Source of the DNA: Wohlfahrtiimonas larvae_A
GTDB lineage: Bacteria; Pseudomonadota; Gammaproteobacteria; Cardiobacteriales; Wohlfahrtiimonadaceae
Length of the DNA stretch: 38,327 nt
Assembly (NCBI GenBank): GCA_040394195.1
Contig: JBEBSR010000023.1
Location: 1 to 38,327, forward strand
Reading direction: 5' to 3'
Part shown: positions 1-7,206 of the stretch, one piece after another
How the letters are laid out: the number at the start of each line of letters is the position of its first letter
How positions within the stretch are numbered: the stretch's first letter is position 1
Program-made: the position numbers and the translations under genes
Notes under the pieces: model-generated
The model's input: the letters and a program-made list of their open reading frames with translations, nothing else
The model's database searches: none
Told to the model about the DNA's origin: nothing

Positions 1-1042
1 CCGCTTGCTCGCCACCATGATACATTGTTAATGCAGTGACATTACCCAAAACCAATCCTAATGCTGCTATGGATAACGCGATTAAGGCAGTATAACCAAT
101 CAATGGCACTTGGAAAAATTTAGTTAAGCAATATAGCACTAATGCGGACAGTGTATGAATCAGCATCCCGACCACTAATAATTTATGTGCAGAAACGCCT
201 TTCATTAAGAATTGATTGGATAACCATCCACAAAATACTAAACCTGCTGAATTCAGTGCAAATAAATAGCTGAAATGAGATGAATTCAAATGAAAATGCT
301 CCCGATAAACAAATGAGGAACCACTCACATATAAGAATAAAGCACTCATGGCAAAACCAGATGACAATGCATAACACATGAATTTCTGATTCGTCATCTG
401 CGAACCATAAGTGATTGCAATGCTCTTCACATTCATTGGCACGCGTTTTTCAACAGGCAAAGAATCAGGAATCTGCTTCCAGCCCCAAATCAGACTAATA
501 AAACCAATGAATGCAATCACCCAAAAAATCGTGCGCCAGTTACTCACATCTAAAACTAAACCACCCAAAATTGGCGCAACAATTGGCCCTAGCATCATTG
601 CATTCATTAATAATGAGAATACTTTGGCGGATTCATTCAAATCACATGTATCTGAAATAATTGCTCTTGGTGTGACTAAGCCTGCGGCTGCACCAATGGC
701 TTGAATAAAACGTGCAGCCAATAACCATTCTAATGTCGGCGCTAAAGCACACATGATTGAGCCAATAATAAAAATTATAATTCCAATTAATAAAGGAATT
801 TTACGGCCATAACGATCCAAAACTGGGCCATATAAGCCCTGCCCGATTGCTAAACCTGCTAAAAAGATCGCTAATGTTTGTTGTACTCTGCCTGGTGATT
901 CATTGAAATCTTTGCCAATATCCAACATTCCTGGCAAATACATGTCGATCGCCATAGAATCCAATGCTGTTAATAATGCCATCAATATGATTAAAGAGGC
1001 GCTGATGATGACACGTTTCTGTGCCGTTTGACTTGTGTTCAT
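1..1042 (-). CDS. Bcr/CflA family multidrug MFS exporter (3' end outside window)
   Basis: Translating the minus strand from 1042 gives an open frame running off the left edge (about 347 codons visible of a usual ~400). It begins MNTSQTAQKRVIISASLI and has the family landmarks: a first helix followed by DSMAIDMYLPGM, then the MFS loop 2-3 motif GPVLDRYGRKIP near residue 75, and about ten hydrophobic helices. Bcr/CflA proteins are 12-helix proton-driven inner-membrane exporters for bicyclomycin, chloramphenicol and similar drugs. A second in-frame ATG lies at 1051. The one at 1042 is preferred because the purine-rich GAAAGA then sits about 9 nt upstream. A TetR-like operator lies just upstream (1084-1099). 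Substrate unknown; family call is firm. Confidence 0.9.
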   Translation of the reverse strand, partial: MNTSQTAQKRVIISASLIILMALLTALDSMAIDMYLPGMLDIGKDFNESPGRVQQTLAIFLAGLAIGQGLYGPVLDRYGRKIPLLIGIIIFIIGSIMCALAPTLEWLLAARFIQAIGAAAGLVTPRAIISDTCDLNESAKVFSLLMNAMMLGPIVAPILGGLVLDVSNWRTIFWVIAFIGFISLIWGWKQIPDSLPVEKRVPMNVKSIAITYGSQMTNQKFMCYALSSGFAMSALFLYVSGSSFVYREHFHLNSSHFSYLFALNSAGLVFCGWLSNQFLMKGVSAHKLLVVGMLIHTLSALVLYCLTKFFQVPLIGYTALIALSIAALGLVLGNVTALTMYHGGEQA

Positions 1043-1083
1043 AAAATCCATTCTTTCGTTGTTCAAGATTGCTTTGAATAACC

Positions 1084-1099
1084 TACCTACCGTTAGGTA
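1084..1099. promoter_or_regulatory. Putative TetR-family operator upstream of the MFS exporter
   Basis: Perfect inverted repeat TACCTA-N4-TAGGTA centred about 50 bp upstream of the exporter start. The size and the central CCGT/ACGG resemble operators of TetR-family repressors of drug pumps. No regulator gene is visible nearby; it may lie outside the window. The repeat is seen directly; its role is inferred. Confidence 0.5.
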
Positions 1100-1231
1100 A
1101 ATTTCGAAGGCGCAATATATAGCAATGAGTACAACGAATCAATGAATGAATTAGGTGATTAATCTAGCTATCTGATATATCTATTGATTATCTATCATAG
1201 TTTTTATATTGATCTTTTTTCCGCACAAATA

Positions 1232-1261
1232 AAAAGCCCTTAGCTTTCACTAAGGGCTTTT
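1232..1261 (-). terminator. Rho-independent terminator after tRNA-Ser
   Basis: A perfect 12-bp stem (AAAAGCCCTTAG / CTAAGGGCTTTT, 6-nt loop), followed on the minus strand by TTTTTATTTG. It lies immediately 3' of the tRNA, on the side away from the L,D-transpeptidase gene. Confidence 0.85.
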
Positions 1262-1267
1262 AAAAAT

Positions 1268-1358
1268 TGGCGGAGAAGGAGGGATTCGAACCCTCGATAC
1301 GCTATTAACGTATATCCGCTTTCCAGGCGAACGCCTTCAGCCACTCGGCCACTTCTCC
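1268..1358 (-). tRNA. tRNA-Ser (anticodon GGA)
   Basis: The minus strand reads a 7-bp acceptor GGAGAAG/CTTCTCC, a D-arm GGCCGAGTGGCTGAAGGC, an anticodon loop CTGGAAA (GGA) between TTCGC and GCGGA, a long class II variable arm (ATACGTTAATAGCGTAT) and a T-loop GGGTTCGAATCCC. Discriminator G and an encoded CCA end the 91-nt gene. The long variable arm is diagnostic of Ser/Leu/Tyr, and the body closely resembles E. coli serW/X. It has its own promoter and terminator. Confidence 0.97.
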
Positions 1359-1377
1359 AATTCTTTTGCAGGGCAGA

Positions 1378-1406
1378 AATATACCTGATTCTAAATAAAA
1401 TAGCAA
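1378..1406 (-). promoter_or_regulatory. Sigma-70 promoter of tRNA-Ser
   Basis: The minus strand has TTGCTA (1406-1401), a 17-bp spacer, then TATATT (1383-1378). This places the start about 10-13 nt before the mature 5' end of the tRNA. The -35 abuts the 3' end of the L,D-transpeptidase gene. Confidence 0.6.
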
Positions 1407-1407
1407 C

Positions 1408-2097
1408 CTATCGACCTATTGTATATTTTCCACTGCTAATGCCAACATTTGGAACACGTTTATACTTTTCAAAGTAGTCATAACCCTCTTTCAGTTCCAT
1501 CCAGAATTGATAATGAGGTGAGTTCTTTTCACGGCTTAAACGAGCATCTGTCATTCTAAATGGGAATACATGAACAGAAACTGCATCTTGTCCACCTTTC
1601 AAAGAAGATTCCACAAGCTTATAGATTTCATCCATTTGCTTATCAGTCATTGCATAACAGCCTACAGAAACACAGTCTCCATGAACCATTAAGTAATCAC
1701 CTGTATAACCTTTGAAACGATCATATTGATTTGGGAAACCTAAATCAAACGAGCGATAATATTGGCTATAAGGATTCAATGCTCTGCGTGTGACTTTATA
1801 AAAACCTTCTGGAGAAACTTTATCACCTTGGTATTTCTTCGGCCCTAAAGGACCAGAATAATAGCAAACTGGGTAATCAGTAAAACGTTTAAATTTCCCA
1901 TTTTTCTTGCCATACCAAACTTCTAACATGCGCTCTTCTTTAAAGATACGAATAAACATGGGATCACCCTGCTTCGCTCGCACTTTATTTAAACGTTGAT
2001 CCAAAGGTGCATCTGTCATATAAGATGCGCGTTGTGACGTAGATGAACAAGCAGCCACAACAAATAAACAGCATATAGCAATGAAAATATTTTTCAT
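1408..2097 (-). CDS. YafK/DpaA-like L,D-transpeptidase-family lipoprotein
   Basis: 229 aa. The N-terminus MKNIFIAICCLFVVAACSS is a lipoprotein signal with lipobox VAAC (Cys17), and the next residues are Ser-Ser, which suggests outer-membrane sorting. The YkuD-type catalytic motif appears as MVHGDCVSVGCYAM around residues 140-153, with the nucleophilic Cys in SVGC. The region before it (YSGPLGPKKYQGDKVSPEGFY) is typical of the YafK branch. E. coli YafK (DpaA/LdtF) cleaves Braun lipoprotein from the murein Dap residue rather than forming crosslinks. An Lpp-like lipoprotein is encoded at 33760, so a substrate is available. It starts 15 bp after the IMPase-family gene with SD AAGGG, so the two are probably co-transcribed. 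Confidence 0.85.
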   Translation of the reverse strand: MKNIFIAICCLFVVAACSSTSQRASYMTDAPLDQRLNKVRAKQGDPMFIRIFKEERMLEVWYGKKNGKFKRFTDYPVCYYSGPLGPKKYQGDKVSPEGFYKVTRRALNPYSQYYRSFDLGFPNQYDRFKGYTGDYLMVHGDCVSVGCYAMTDKQMDEIYKLVESSLKGGQDAVSVHVFPFRMTDARLSREKNSPHYQFWMELKEGYDYFEKYKRVPNVGISSGKYTIGR

Positions 2098-2112
2098 ATA
2101 ACCCTTAGATTA

Positions 2113-2883
2113 CTAAGATAAATAGCCTAGAACTTGATCGTGCAATAAACCATTAGTTGCCACAATACTTGTGCTTTCTAATGTTAATTTATTACCTTTC
2201 AGATCTGTTACTTTACCGCCAGCTTCTTCTACAATAATAGATAAAGCTGCAACATCTAAAATTGTCACATCTGATTCCACAACGATATCGACTTTACCCG
2301 CAGCAGTATAATGATAATGCAAGAAATCACCAAAACCACGAGTGCTATTAATTGCTCTTAATAACTCACCATATTTCAACCAGCCAGCGTCACTTTTCGT
2401 TAATGATTTAATGTTACCTGATGAAAATACAGCATCACGCAATTCGCTAATATCACTCACAGAAACTTTTTTGCCATCAATGAATGTGCCATTACCTTTC
2501 GTAGCATAAGCAATTTCACCTTCACCGAAACAAGGTGCACATGAAACACCTAAAATCATTTCGCCTTTATACATCAAAGCAATTTGCGTTGAGAAAAATG
2601 GGCGGCGACGAATAAAGGCTTTTGTGCCATCAATTGGATCCACCAACCATTGGTAATCAGATTCAGGGTTAATCATTCCACCTTCTTCGCCCCACATGCC
2701 ATGCTCAGGAAAGTTTTCAACAATAATTGATCTAATTAATGTTTCTACATTAACATCCACTTCTGTAACTGGTGTATAATCACCTTTGATTGTAATGTTA
2801 AAGCCTTGTGCTTCATATGACTTGCGAATCAGCTTTTTAGATTCTTCTGCGGCCATAAGTGCAACCTTTAAAAATTGTTCCAT
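2113..2883 (-). CDS. Inositol monophosphatase-family phosphatase (possible HisN-type histidinol-phosphatase)
   Basis: 256 aa, the usual length for the family. The Mg-binding motifs are present in order: WGEEGG near residue 64, WLVDPIDGTKAF near residue 81 (DPIDGT) and ILDVAALSIIVEEAGG near residue 207 (the WDxAA-type motif, with I-L-D in place of W-D). These form the three-metal site of Li-sensitive sugar phosphatases. The RRRPFFSTQIAL segment and the GFGDFLHYHYTAAGKVD block look more like HisN-type histidinol phosphatases than SuhB. Substrate cannot be settled from sequence, and no his genes are in the window. SD GAGGG precedes the ATG. First gene of a likely two-gene unit with the L,D-transpeptidase. 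Confidence 0.8.
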   Translation of the reverse strand: MEQFLKVALMAAEESKKLIRKSYEAQGFNITIKGDYTPVTEVDVNVETLIRSIIVENFPEHGMWGEEGGMINPESDYQWLVDPIDGTKAFIRRRPFFSTQIALMYKGEMILGVSCAPCFGEGEIAYATKGNGTFIDGKKVSVSDISELRDAVFSSGNIKSLTKSDAGWLKYGELLRAINSTRGFGDFLHYHYTAAGKVDIVVESDVTILDVAALSIIVEEAGGKVTDLKGNKLTLESTSIVATNGLLHDQVLGYLS

Positions 2884-3036
2884 ATTTCCCTCATATTAGA
2901 TGTAAATTGTAACGAACGGCATTACATTGCCTTTAAAAAGCACAAAATTAACGATCAATTTTTCTACTTTCTGATAGAATTAATGCTAGATCTTCAGAGC
3001 AGTGCAAAAACGATAAAAAATAACATGGAGTATTAT

Positions 3037-3798
3037 ATGTCAACAATCTCTTTTTCAATAGCACCAGACATTGCACCACAGCGTCTACCAGGTTGGTATA
3101 TCTTTGCAACATGGTTACAAAAGCAAATTGATGCGCCACTTACGACGACTGACTTTTCGTCATTTGAGAAGCAAAAACAAGCACTTCTAGATGGAAAAAT
3201 AGATTTCTTGTATGCTAATCCGTATGATGCAGGTTGGTTAGTTCGTGAACAAAAATTTATTGCATTGGCTCAACCAATGAGTGATGTTGCTGAAGTTACA
3301 ATCGTAACAAAAGCGAATTCAAGCATTAAACAAGTTTCTGATATTCCAAATGGTGTTAAAGCATCTGCTGCAGATAATGCAGATCTTCGTATGTTAGGTG
3401 CAATCCTTTTAGAACCTGCAAACTTAACAAAAGATGATTTCACATTTGTAGATGTGAGCAACCATATTTTAGCGATCAAAGCGTTATTATCAGGTAATGC
3501 TGATATTGCAATGGTACCTTCTAATATTTTTAAAGGCTTAAGTAAAACTATTGCAAACGATTTAGTGGCACTAGTATCTACAGAACCACATGATATTGAA
3601 AGTGTTGCACACTGCTTTGTATTATCACCAAAAATGGCTGAATATGCAGAACCAATCAAGAAAACATTAAAAGAAATGAAAAATCTACCAAATGGTCAAT
3701 CAATCTTAGATGACATTGGCGTAAGTGATTGGAAAATTCTTGAAGATAAAGAAGAAATTGCGTTCATGATCGACTTGATCTACGCATTACAAGTATAA
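3037..3798 (+). CDS. Cytosolic PhnD-like (periplasmic-binding-protein fold) protein
   Basis: 253 aa from ATG 3037, chosen because GGAG lies 6 nt upstream and the homologous sequence (MSTISFSIAPDIAPQRLPGW) starts there; an upstream in-frame extension to 2875 has no SD. The chain follows the PhnD/phosphonate-binding pattern: ALLDGKIDFLYANPYDAGWLV, then AEVTIVTKANSSIKQVSDI, then NADIAMVPSNIFKGL. There is no signal peptide or lipobox, so it should stay in the cytoplasm. That is unusual for an ABC binding protein, and no permease or ATPase gene is nearby. It may be a ligand sensor. Ligand unknown. A strong terminator follows. Confidence 0.7.
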   Translation: MSTISFSIAPDIAPQRLPGWYIFATWLQKQIDAPLTTTDFSSFEKQKQALLDGKIDFLYANPYDAGWLVREQKFIALAQPMSDVAEVTIVTKANSSIKQVSDIPNGVKASAADNADLRMLGAILLEPANLTKDDFTFVDVSNHILAIKALLSGNADIAMVPSNIFKGLSKTIANDLVALVSTEPHDIESVAHCFVLSPKMAEYAEPIKKTLKEMKNLPNGQSILDDIGVSDWKILEDKEEIAFMIDLIYALQV

Positions 3799-3812
3799 CT
3801 TTATACTTCTCC

Positions 3813-3842
3813 AAAAGCCTTGCAATCGCAAGGCTTTTTTTT
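3813..3842 (+). terminator. Terminator after the PhnD-like gene
   Basis: Stem AAAAGCCTTGC / GCAAGGCTTTT (11 bp, loop AATC), extended to a run of eight T. It lies 14 bp after the stop codon and isolates this gene from the downstream pnuC pair. Confidence 0.9.
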
Positions 3843-3915
3843 GATCATAACTATTGGTTATACATTTGTTATACTTCTTAACCTTTGCAGTATTTCAAGT
3901 TATTCAAAGGTAGTT

Positions 3916-4662
3916 ATGAAATCTCTTTTTAGGATGATTCGTTTTATTATCCTATTATTAATTCCCAGCAATGCTTATGCCATTAACAAAAATATTGGCA
4001 AAGGGTACTGCACACTTCGCCATCCTGTTGAATTTTTAACAGGCAATCGTAATACTACTTGCGAATCTCAGCATTTAATTCAACAAGAAAAAGGTGGCGG
4101 GCATCATTTAAATACCGTCTGGATTAACACACATCTGCATGATTATTTGGATCGTTCGAGCGCTCGCCCATGGAAAAATCAGCGCCCCATGTTTAGATTA
4201 TTTGGTAGCCGAAATTTAGAACGAGCTTATATGCTTGGCACTTGGGCGAATGGGTTTCATTTTGTCACTTATGATCATCATGGCTTGGGTAAACTCAACC
4301 TCTTTCGTTGGGATGCTGTTTCTCATTTAGTTTATGCTTGGACTTCACTTGTGAATTACCCACAGAAAGAATTAAACTACTTGCTTTATCAAATTTCCTT
4401 GCTAGCTTCTGGCAAAAAAACACAAATCTTGGATGCACTGTTAGGAATTGTGATTGATTTAATTGAGATCTTTGTGGGATTAATTTATTCCATTATAGGT
4501 ATATTTATTGGTGCAATCTTCCATCCATTTGATACAATTCGCAATATTGTGCCCGGCACCCTTTTAATCATCACAGGAACAGCTCAAGGCATCTGGCAAT
4601 TTTTAACGGGCAGTCTCTGTTTGATTACGTTTGGAAAAATTGGTGGCTGCACGACAAATTAA
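3916..4662 (+). CDS. Unknown exported/membrane protein coupled to pnuC
   Basis: 248 aa from ATG 3916, with AAAGG 5 nt upstream; a longer open frame upstream runs through the terminator and is not credible. The N-terminus MKSLFRMIRFIILLLIPSNAYA looks like a cleavable signal peptide. The middle (residues ~20-150) is polar and rich in His, Trp and Arg (HHLNTVWINTHLHDYLDRSS, FRLFGSRNLERAYMLGTWAN). The C-terminal third has two or three hydrophobic helices (DLIEIFVGLIYSIIGIFIGA and TLLIITGTAQGIWQFLTGSL). I do not recognise the family. It ends 2 bp before pnuC, which has little SD of its own, so translation is probably coupled and a role near NR uptake is possible. Confidence 0.75.
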   Translation: MKSLFRMIRFIILLLIPSNAYAINKNIGKGYCTLRHPVEFLTGNRNTTCESQHLIQQEKGGGHHLNTVWINTHLHDYLDRSSARPWKNQRPMFRLFGSRNLERAYMLGTWANGFHFVTYDHHGLGKLNLFRWDAVSHLVYAWTSLVNYPQKELNYLLYQISLLASGKKTQILDALLGIVIDLIEIFVGLIYSIIGIFIGAIFHPFDTIRNIVPGTLLIITGTAQGIWQFLTGSLCLITFGKIGGCTTN

Positions 4663-4664
4663 CT

Positions 4665-5249
4665 ATGTTGGATCAATTACTTCATTATGCACAAACTAAT
4701 TATCTTGATCTTTTTGGCTTAGTTATCGGCTTAGTTTATTTGTATTTAGAATTTACTGCGAAAAAATCCATGTGGATTGCTAGCATCATCATGGCTGCAT
4801 TTTATATCTACATCTTTTATCAAAGCCAACTCTATGCCATGAGCATTGTTTATTGTTATTTCTTTATGGCTTCCATCCACGGCTGGCTCAAATGGAACGA
4901 GCAGAAAACTGTCACAATTGTTAGAATGCCACAGCGCCAAATTGGCAGAGTTTCATTCTTTATTTTTATCGCGTGTATCGCCATTTACTTATTGCTGAAA
5001 GGTTTCACAGTGAATGATGAAGAAATCACAATGGGCGATACGATTGCAACGGCACTCAGCATTGTTGCAATCTGGATGGCTGCAAAATTTTGGGCAGAAC
5101 AATGGTGTTTATTGATTCCTGCTAATTTGATCACAGCAGCGCTTTTGCTCAATCAAGGTGATTATGCATCTGGCGCGCTATTTATGATCTATTTCATCGT
5201 ATCCATTTTTGGCTTGCGCCATTGGATTAAACTTGCCAATAAAACTTGA
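4665..5249 (+). CDS. pnuC: Nicotinamide riboside transporter PnuC
   Basis: 194 aa, about seven transmembrane segments. PnuC hallmarks: the start LDLFGLVIGLVYLYLEFTAKKSMW, SQLYAMSIVYCYFFMASIHGW, then GWLKW (the conserved Trp pair near residue 70), and a final IYFIVSIFGLRHWIK. PnuC facilitates diffusion of nicotinamide riboside; net uptake depends on cytosolic phosphorylation by a riboside kinase. That kinase is not in the window; the NadR-type protein at 26378 has only the adenylyltransferase domain. The hydrolase gene converges on it with 6 bp between stops. Confidence 0.88.
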   Translation: MLDQLLHYAQTNYLDLFGLVIGLVYLYLEFTAKKSMWIASIIMAAFYIYIFYQSQLYAMSIVYCYFFMASIHGWLKWNEQKTVTIVRMPQRQIGRVSFFIFIACIAIYLLLKGFTVNDEEITMGDTIATALSIVAIWMAAKFWAEQWCLLIPANLITAALLLNQGDYASGALFMIYFIVSIFGLRHWIKLANKT

Positions 5250-5255
5250 ACAAGG

Positions 5256-6494
5256 CTATTTTGCTGGCATGTGCTTTTTAACAAAATCCACTAATTCACC
5301 ATTTTTCCAAACAATGGCATCTCTATGACCTGCATCTGGTACTAGAATTAAGCTAATATCAGGTGAGCCTAATGATTGTATATGTTGCACCATAGCTTCA
5401 GTAACGATCGCTGGAACATTGGTATCCATTTCACCTTGAATCACCAAAACTGGTTTATCTAAGCGCTTTGTGCCAGGCTGATTATCCACAAAAAATTTCT
5501 GAAGTATTTCATTAGATTCAAAAGATTCAGTATCCAATCCTGGATATGACATTAATTTTGCATTGGGATTCTGAGTTAAATAACGAATCAAATCATCCTT
5601 AAACAGCTCCCTTAATGGCCCTAAACACAAACCATTCTCACCTGTTGTACCTGCAACATTTTGAGCAATTTGCTGTGCTGGCTTCTGAAATAATGCTAAA
5701 TAATCAAATTCAGGATGCTCAGCACGAATGCTCATGCCAATAAAAGCACCATATGATAATAACGTTGCATAAGAATAGATAGAATTACGTTCTTCTAGAT
5801 TTGTGGATGCCCTATTCTCTTGATCCTCTAAACGACTTAAAGCAACAGGTGCAACTTCAAGAATAATTTTATCCAAACTTGATGCAGGAGCACCAGCAAC
5901 CGCACCTTTGAAAGTTGAATCTTGATTAGCATATTCTGCTGTACCTAAAGCAGCTTGCCCACCTTGGGATTGCCCTGCAACCATCCAATCACCCTGAAAA
6001 TCACTTGAGTATTTATTTTGCAGCGCCTTCACGCCATAAATCACTGCTTTAGCTTCACTTTCTAAATTCAAATATGGATGAATACCAGAAACACCTAAAC
6101 CTTCATAATCTGGAGCAATGACAACATAGCCTTCTTTCAACAATGACCTTGCTGCCACTTTAAAACTTTGGTTCAACATACTTAAACTTGGTGCACAACT
6201 ATCACTAACACCAACTGTTCCATGTGTCCAAACAACAACTCGCCAACCATCTTTTGGCCTTTCTTCTTGAGGGAATAATACCAAAGCTGTTGCATCAACT
6301 GTTTTTCCCAATACATTAGGCATTTGATAAGTCATAATTTCAATTGATTTTGCTTCATCCAAACTTTCTAATGCGTAATCCACTACTTTTACAAAGCTAT
6401 CTTTGGGTACATCAAAACCCGTATCAGCATAAGATATTGTTGTCATTAGTCCCAATCCACAAAACAAGCCCATCAAAATTTTTTTCATTTTCAT
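5256..6494 (-). CDS. Secreted lipase-like alpha/beta hydrolase
   Basis: 412 aa from ATG 6494 (MKMKKILMGLFCGLGLMTTISYA, signal peptidase I site before DTG). An ATG 15 nt upstream adds MLGID and has no better SD. It has the alpha/beta hydrolase order: WTHGTVGVSDSCAPS (oxyanion region), GQSQGGQAAL nucleophile elbow near residue 175, the acid in IQGEMDTNVP, and the His in PDAGHRDA near the C-terminus. Architecture and length fit the secretory lipase (LIP) family, which acts on acylglycerols or other esters outside the cytoplasm. Substrate not predictable. An imperfect dyad, ACGAT-N6-ATCGT (6511-6526), lies just upstream. Confidence 0.8.
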   Translation of the reverse strand: MKMKKILMGLFCGLGLMTTISYADTGFDVPKDSFVKVVDYALESLDEAKSIEIMTYQMPNVLGKTVDATALVLFPQEERPKDGWRVVVWTHGTVGVSDSCAPSLSMLNQSFKVAARSLLKEGYVVIAPDYEGLGVSGIHPYLNLESEAKAVIYGVKALQNKYSSDFQGDWMVAGQSQGGQAALGTAEYANQDSTFKGAVAGAPASSLDKIILEVAPVALSRLEDQENRASTNLEERNSIYSYATLLSYGAFIGMSIRAEHPEFDYLALFQKPAQQIAQNVAGTTGENGLCLGPLRELFKDDLIRYLTQNPNAKLMSYPGLDTESFESNEILQKFFVDNQPGTKRLDKPVLVIQGEMDTNVPAIVTEAMVQHIQSLGSPDISLILVPDAGHRDAIVWKNGELVDFVKKHMPAK

Positions 6495-6568
6495 ATCAAT
6501 GCCCAACATGACGATTAATTTATCGTATTATGAAAATAACACATAATCTATCAATACCTTAAATAGAT

Positions 6569-7123
6569 TTACTCAATAGTAGCTAACGATCGATGAATAT
6601 CTTCTGCAAATGCACGAACTTCATCCCAATCTGTGTAATCTATGGTTTTTGATGTATCCAGTTCGCCTTTCGTCATCCACATAATGAATTTAATCATGGA
6701 GCGATCTAGGAAATTATATTTAGGATATTCTAAAGCGCCTGGCATGATATTGATTTTGGAAGGCTGCCAACCTGCCTCTTCCAAGAACTTATTCACATAA
6801 TTATTATTTTCTAATAAACGCTTATGTGGCTTACGTGCCACAAGATTAATGGGAATGAAAACATCCAGTGTATCTTTCAATTCTTCTTTATATTCTTCGA
6901 TAAACTTGTTAAGTTTTTTATGAAACTTACCATAACGAATCGATGCTGTAATGATCACAGCATCATATTCTTGGATAGGATTGGGCAATGTTGTTACTGT
7001 TTCTAAATTGCAAAGATCCACAGCAACATGGTTATTTTTTAATACATTACCCATCTCTTCAGCAATCTTCAGAGAATGACCGAACCGACTAGAATATGCG
7101 ATTAATACTTTCATCGTTGCCAT
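6569..7123 (-). CDS. hemG: Menaquinone-dependent protoporphyrinogen IX dehydrogenase HemG
   Basis: 184 aa from ATG 7123 (GGGAAG 5 nt upstream); an upstream ATG at 7141 lacks an SD. It is a flavodoxin-like protein: the FMN phosphate loop is YSSRFGHSLKIA. Diagnostic HemG segments are ITASIRYGKFHKKLNKFIEE, PINLVARKPHKR, GALEYPKYNFLDRSMIKFIM and the ending DYTDWDEVRAFAEDI. All have clear counterparts in E. coli HemG. It oxidises protoporphyrinogen IX to protoporphyrin IX, passing electrons to the quinone pool, the penultimate step of heme synthesis. An inverted repeat in its upstream region (7178-7194) may be an operator. Confidence 0.93.
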   Translation of the reverse strand: MATMKVLIAYSSRFGHSLKIAEEMGNVLKNNHVAVDLCNLETVTTLPNPIQEYDAVIITASIRYGKFHKKLNKFIEEYKEELKDTLDVFIPINLVARKPHKRLLENNNYVNKFLEEAGWQPSKINIMPGALEYPKYNFLDRSMIKFIMWMTKGELDTSKTIDYTDWDEVRAFAEDIHRSLATIE

Positions 7124-7177
7124 GTAAACTTCCCTATTCATTTGGAATCAATACAATAACGCCTTTTCGATCATTCT

Positions 7178-7194
7178 GTGATGATGTGCATCAC
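7178..7194. promoter_or_regulatory. Palindrome upstream of hemG / downstream of nrdA2
   Basis: GTGATG-ATGTG-CATCAC, a perfect 6-bp-arm inverted repeat about 55 bp before hemG and 13 bp after the stop of the short nrdA. There is no T run, so it is not an intrinsic terminator. It resembles a regulator-binding dyad, but I cannot assign the regulator. Confidence 0.4.
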
Positions 7195-7206
7195 GTTCAG
7201 CTCAGA

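Noticed and set aside
411..704. Plus-strand ORF within the exporter gene
   Set aside because: It is the antisense shadow of the Bcr/CflA frame, with no family resemblance and no SD.
2875..3036. N-terminal extension of the PhnD-like gene
   Set aside because: The frame is open, but there is no SD and the residues are unlike the family. ATG 3037 has GGAG at proper spacing.
3820..3915. Longer start for the gene coupled to pnuC
   Set aside because: It would begin inside the intrinsic terminator of the previous gene. ATG 3916 has an SD and opens with a signal peptide.
7178..7194. Terminator after the short nrdA
   Set aside because: The dyad is perfect but there is no T run on the minus strand, so an operator for hemG is more likely.
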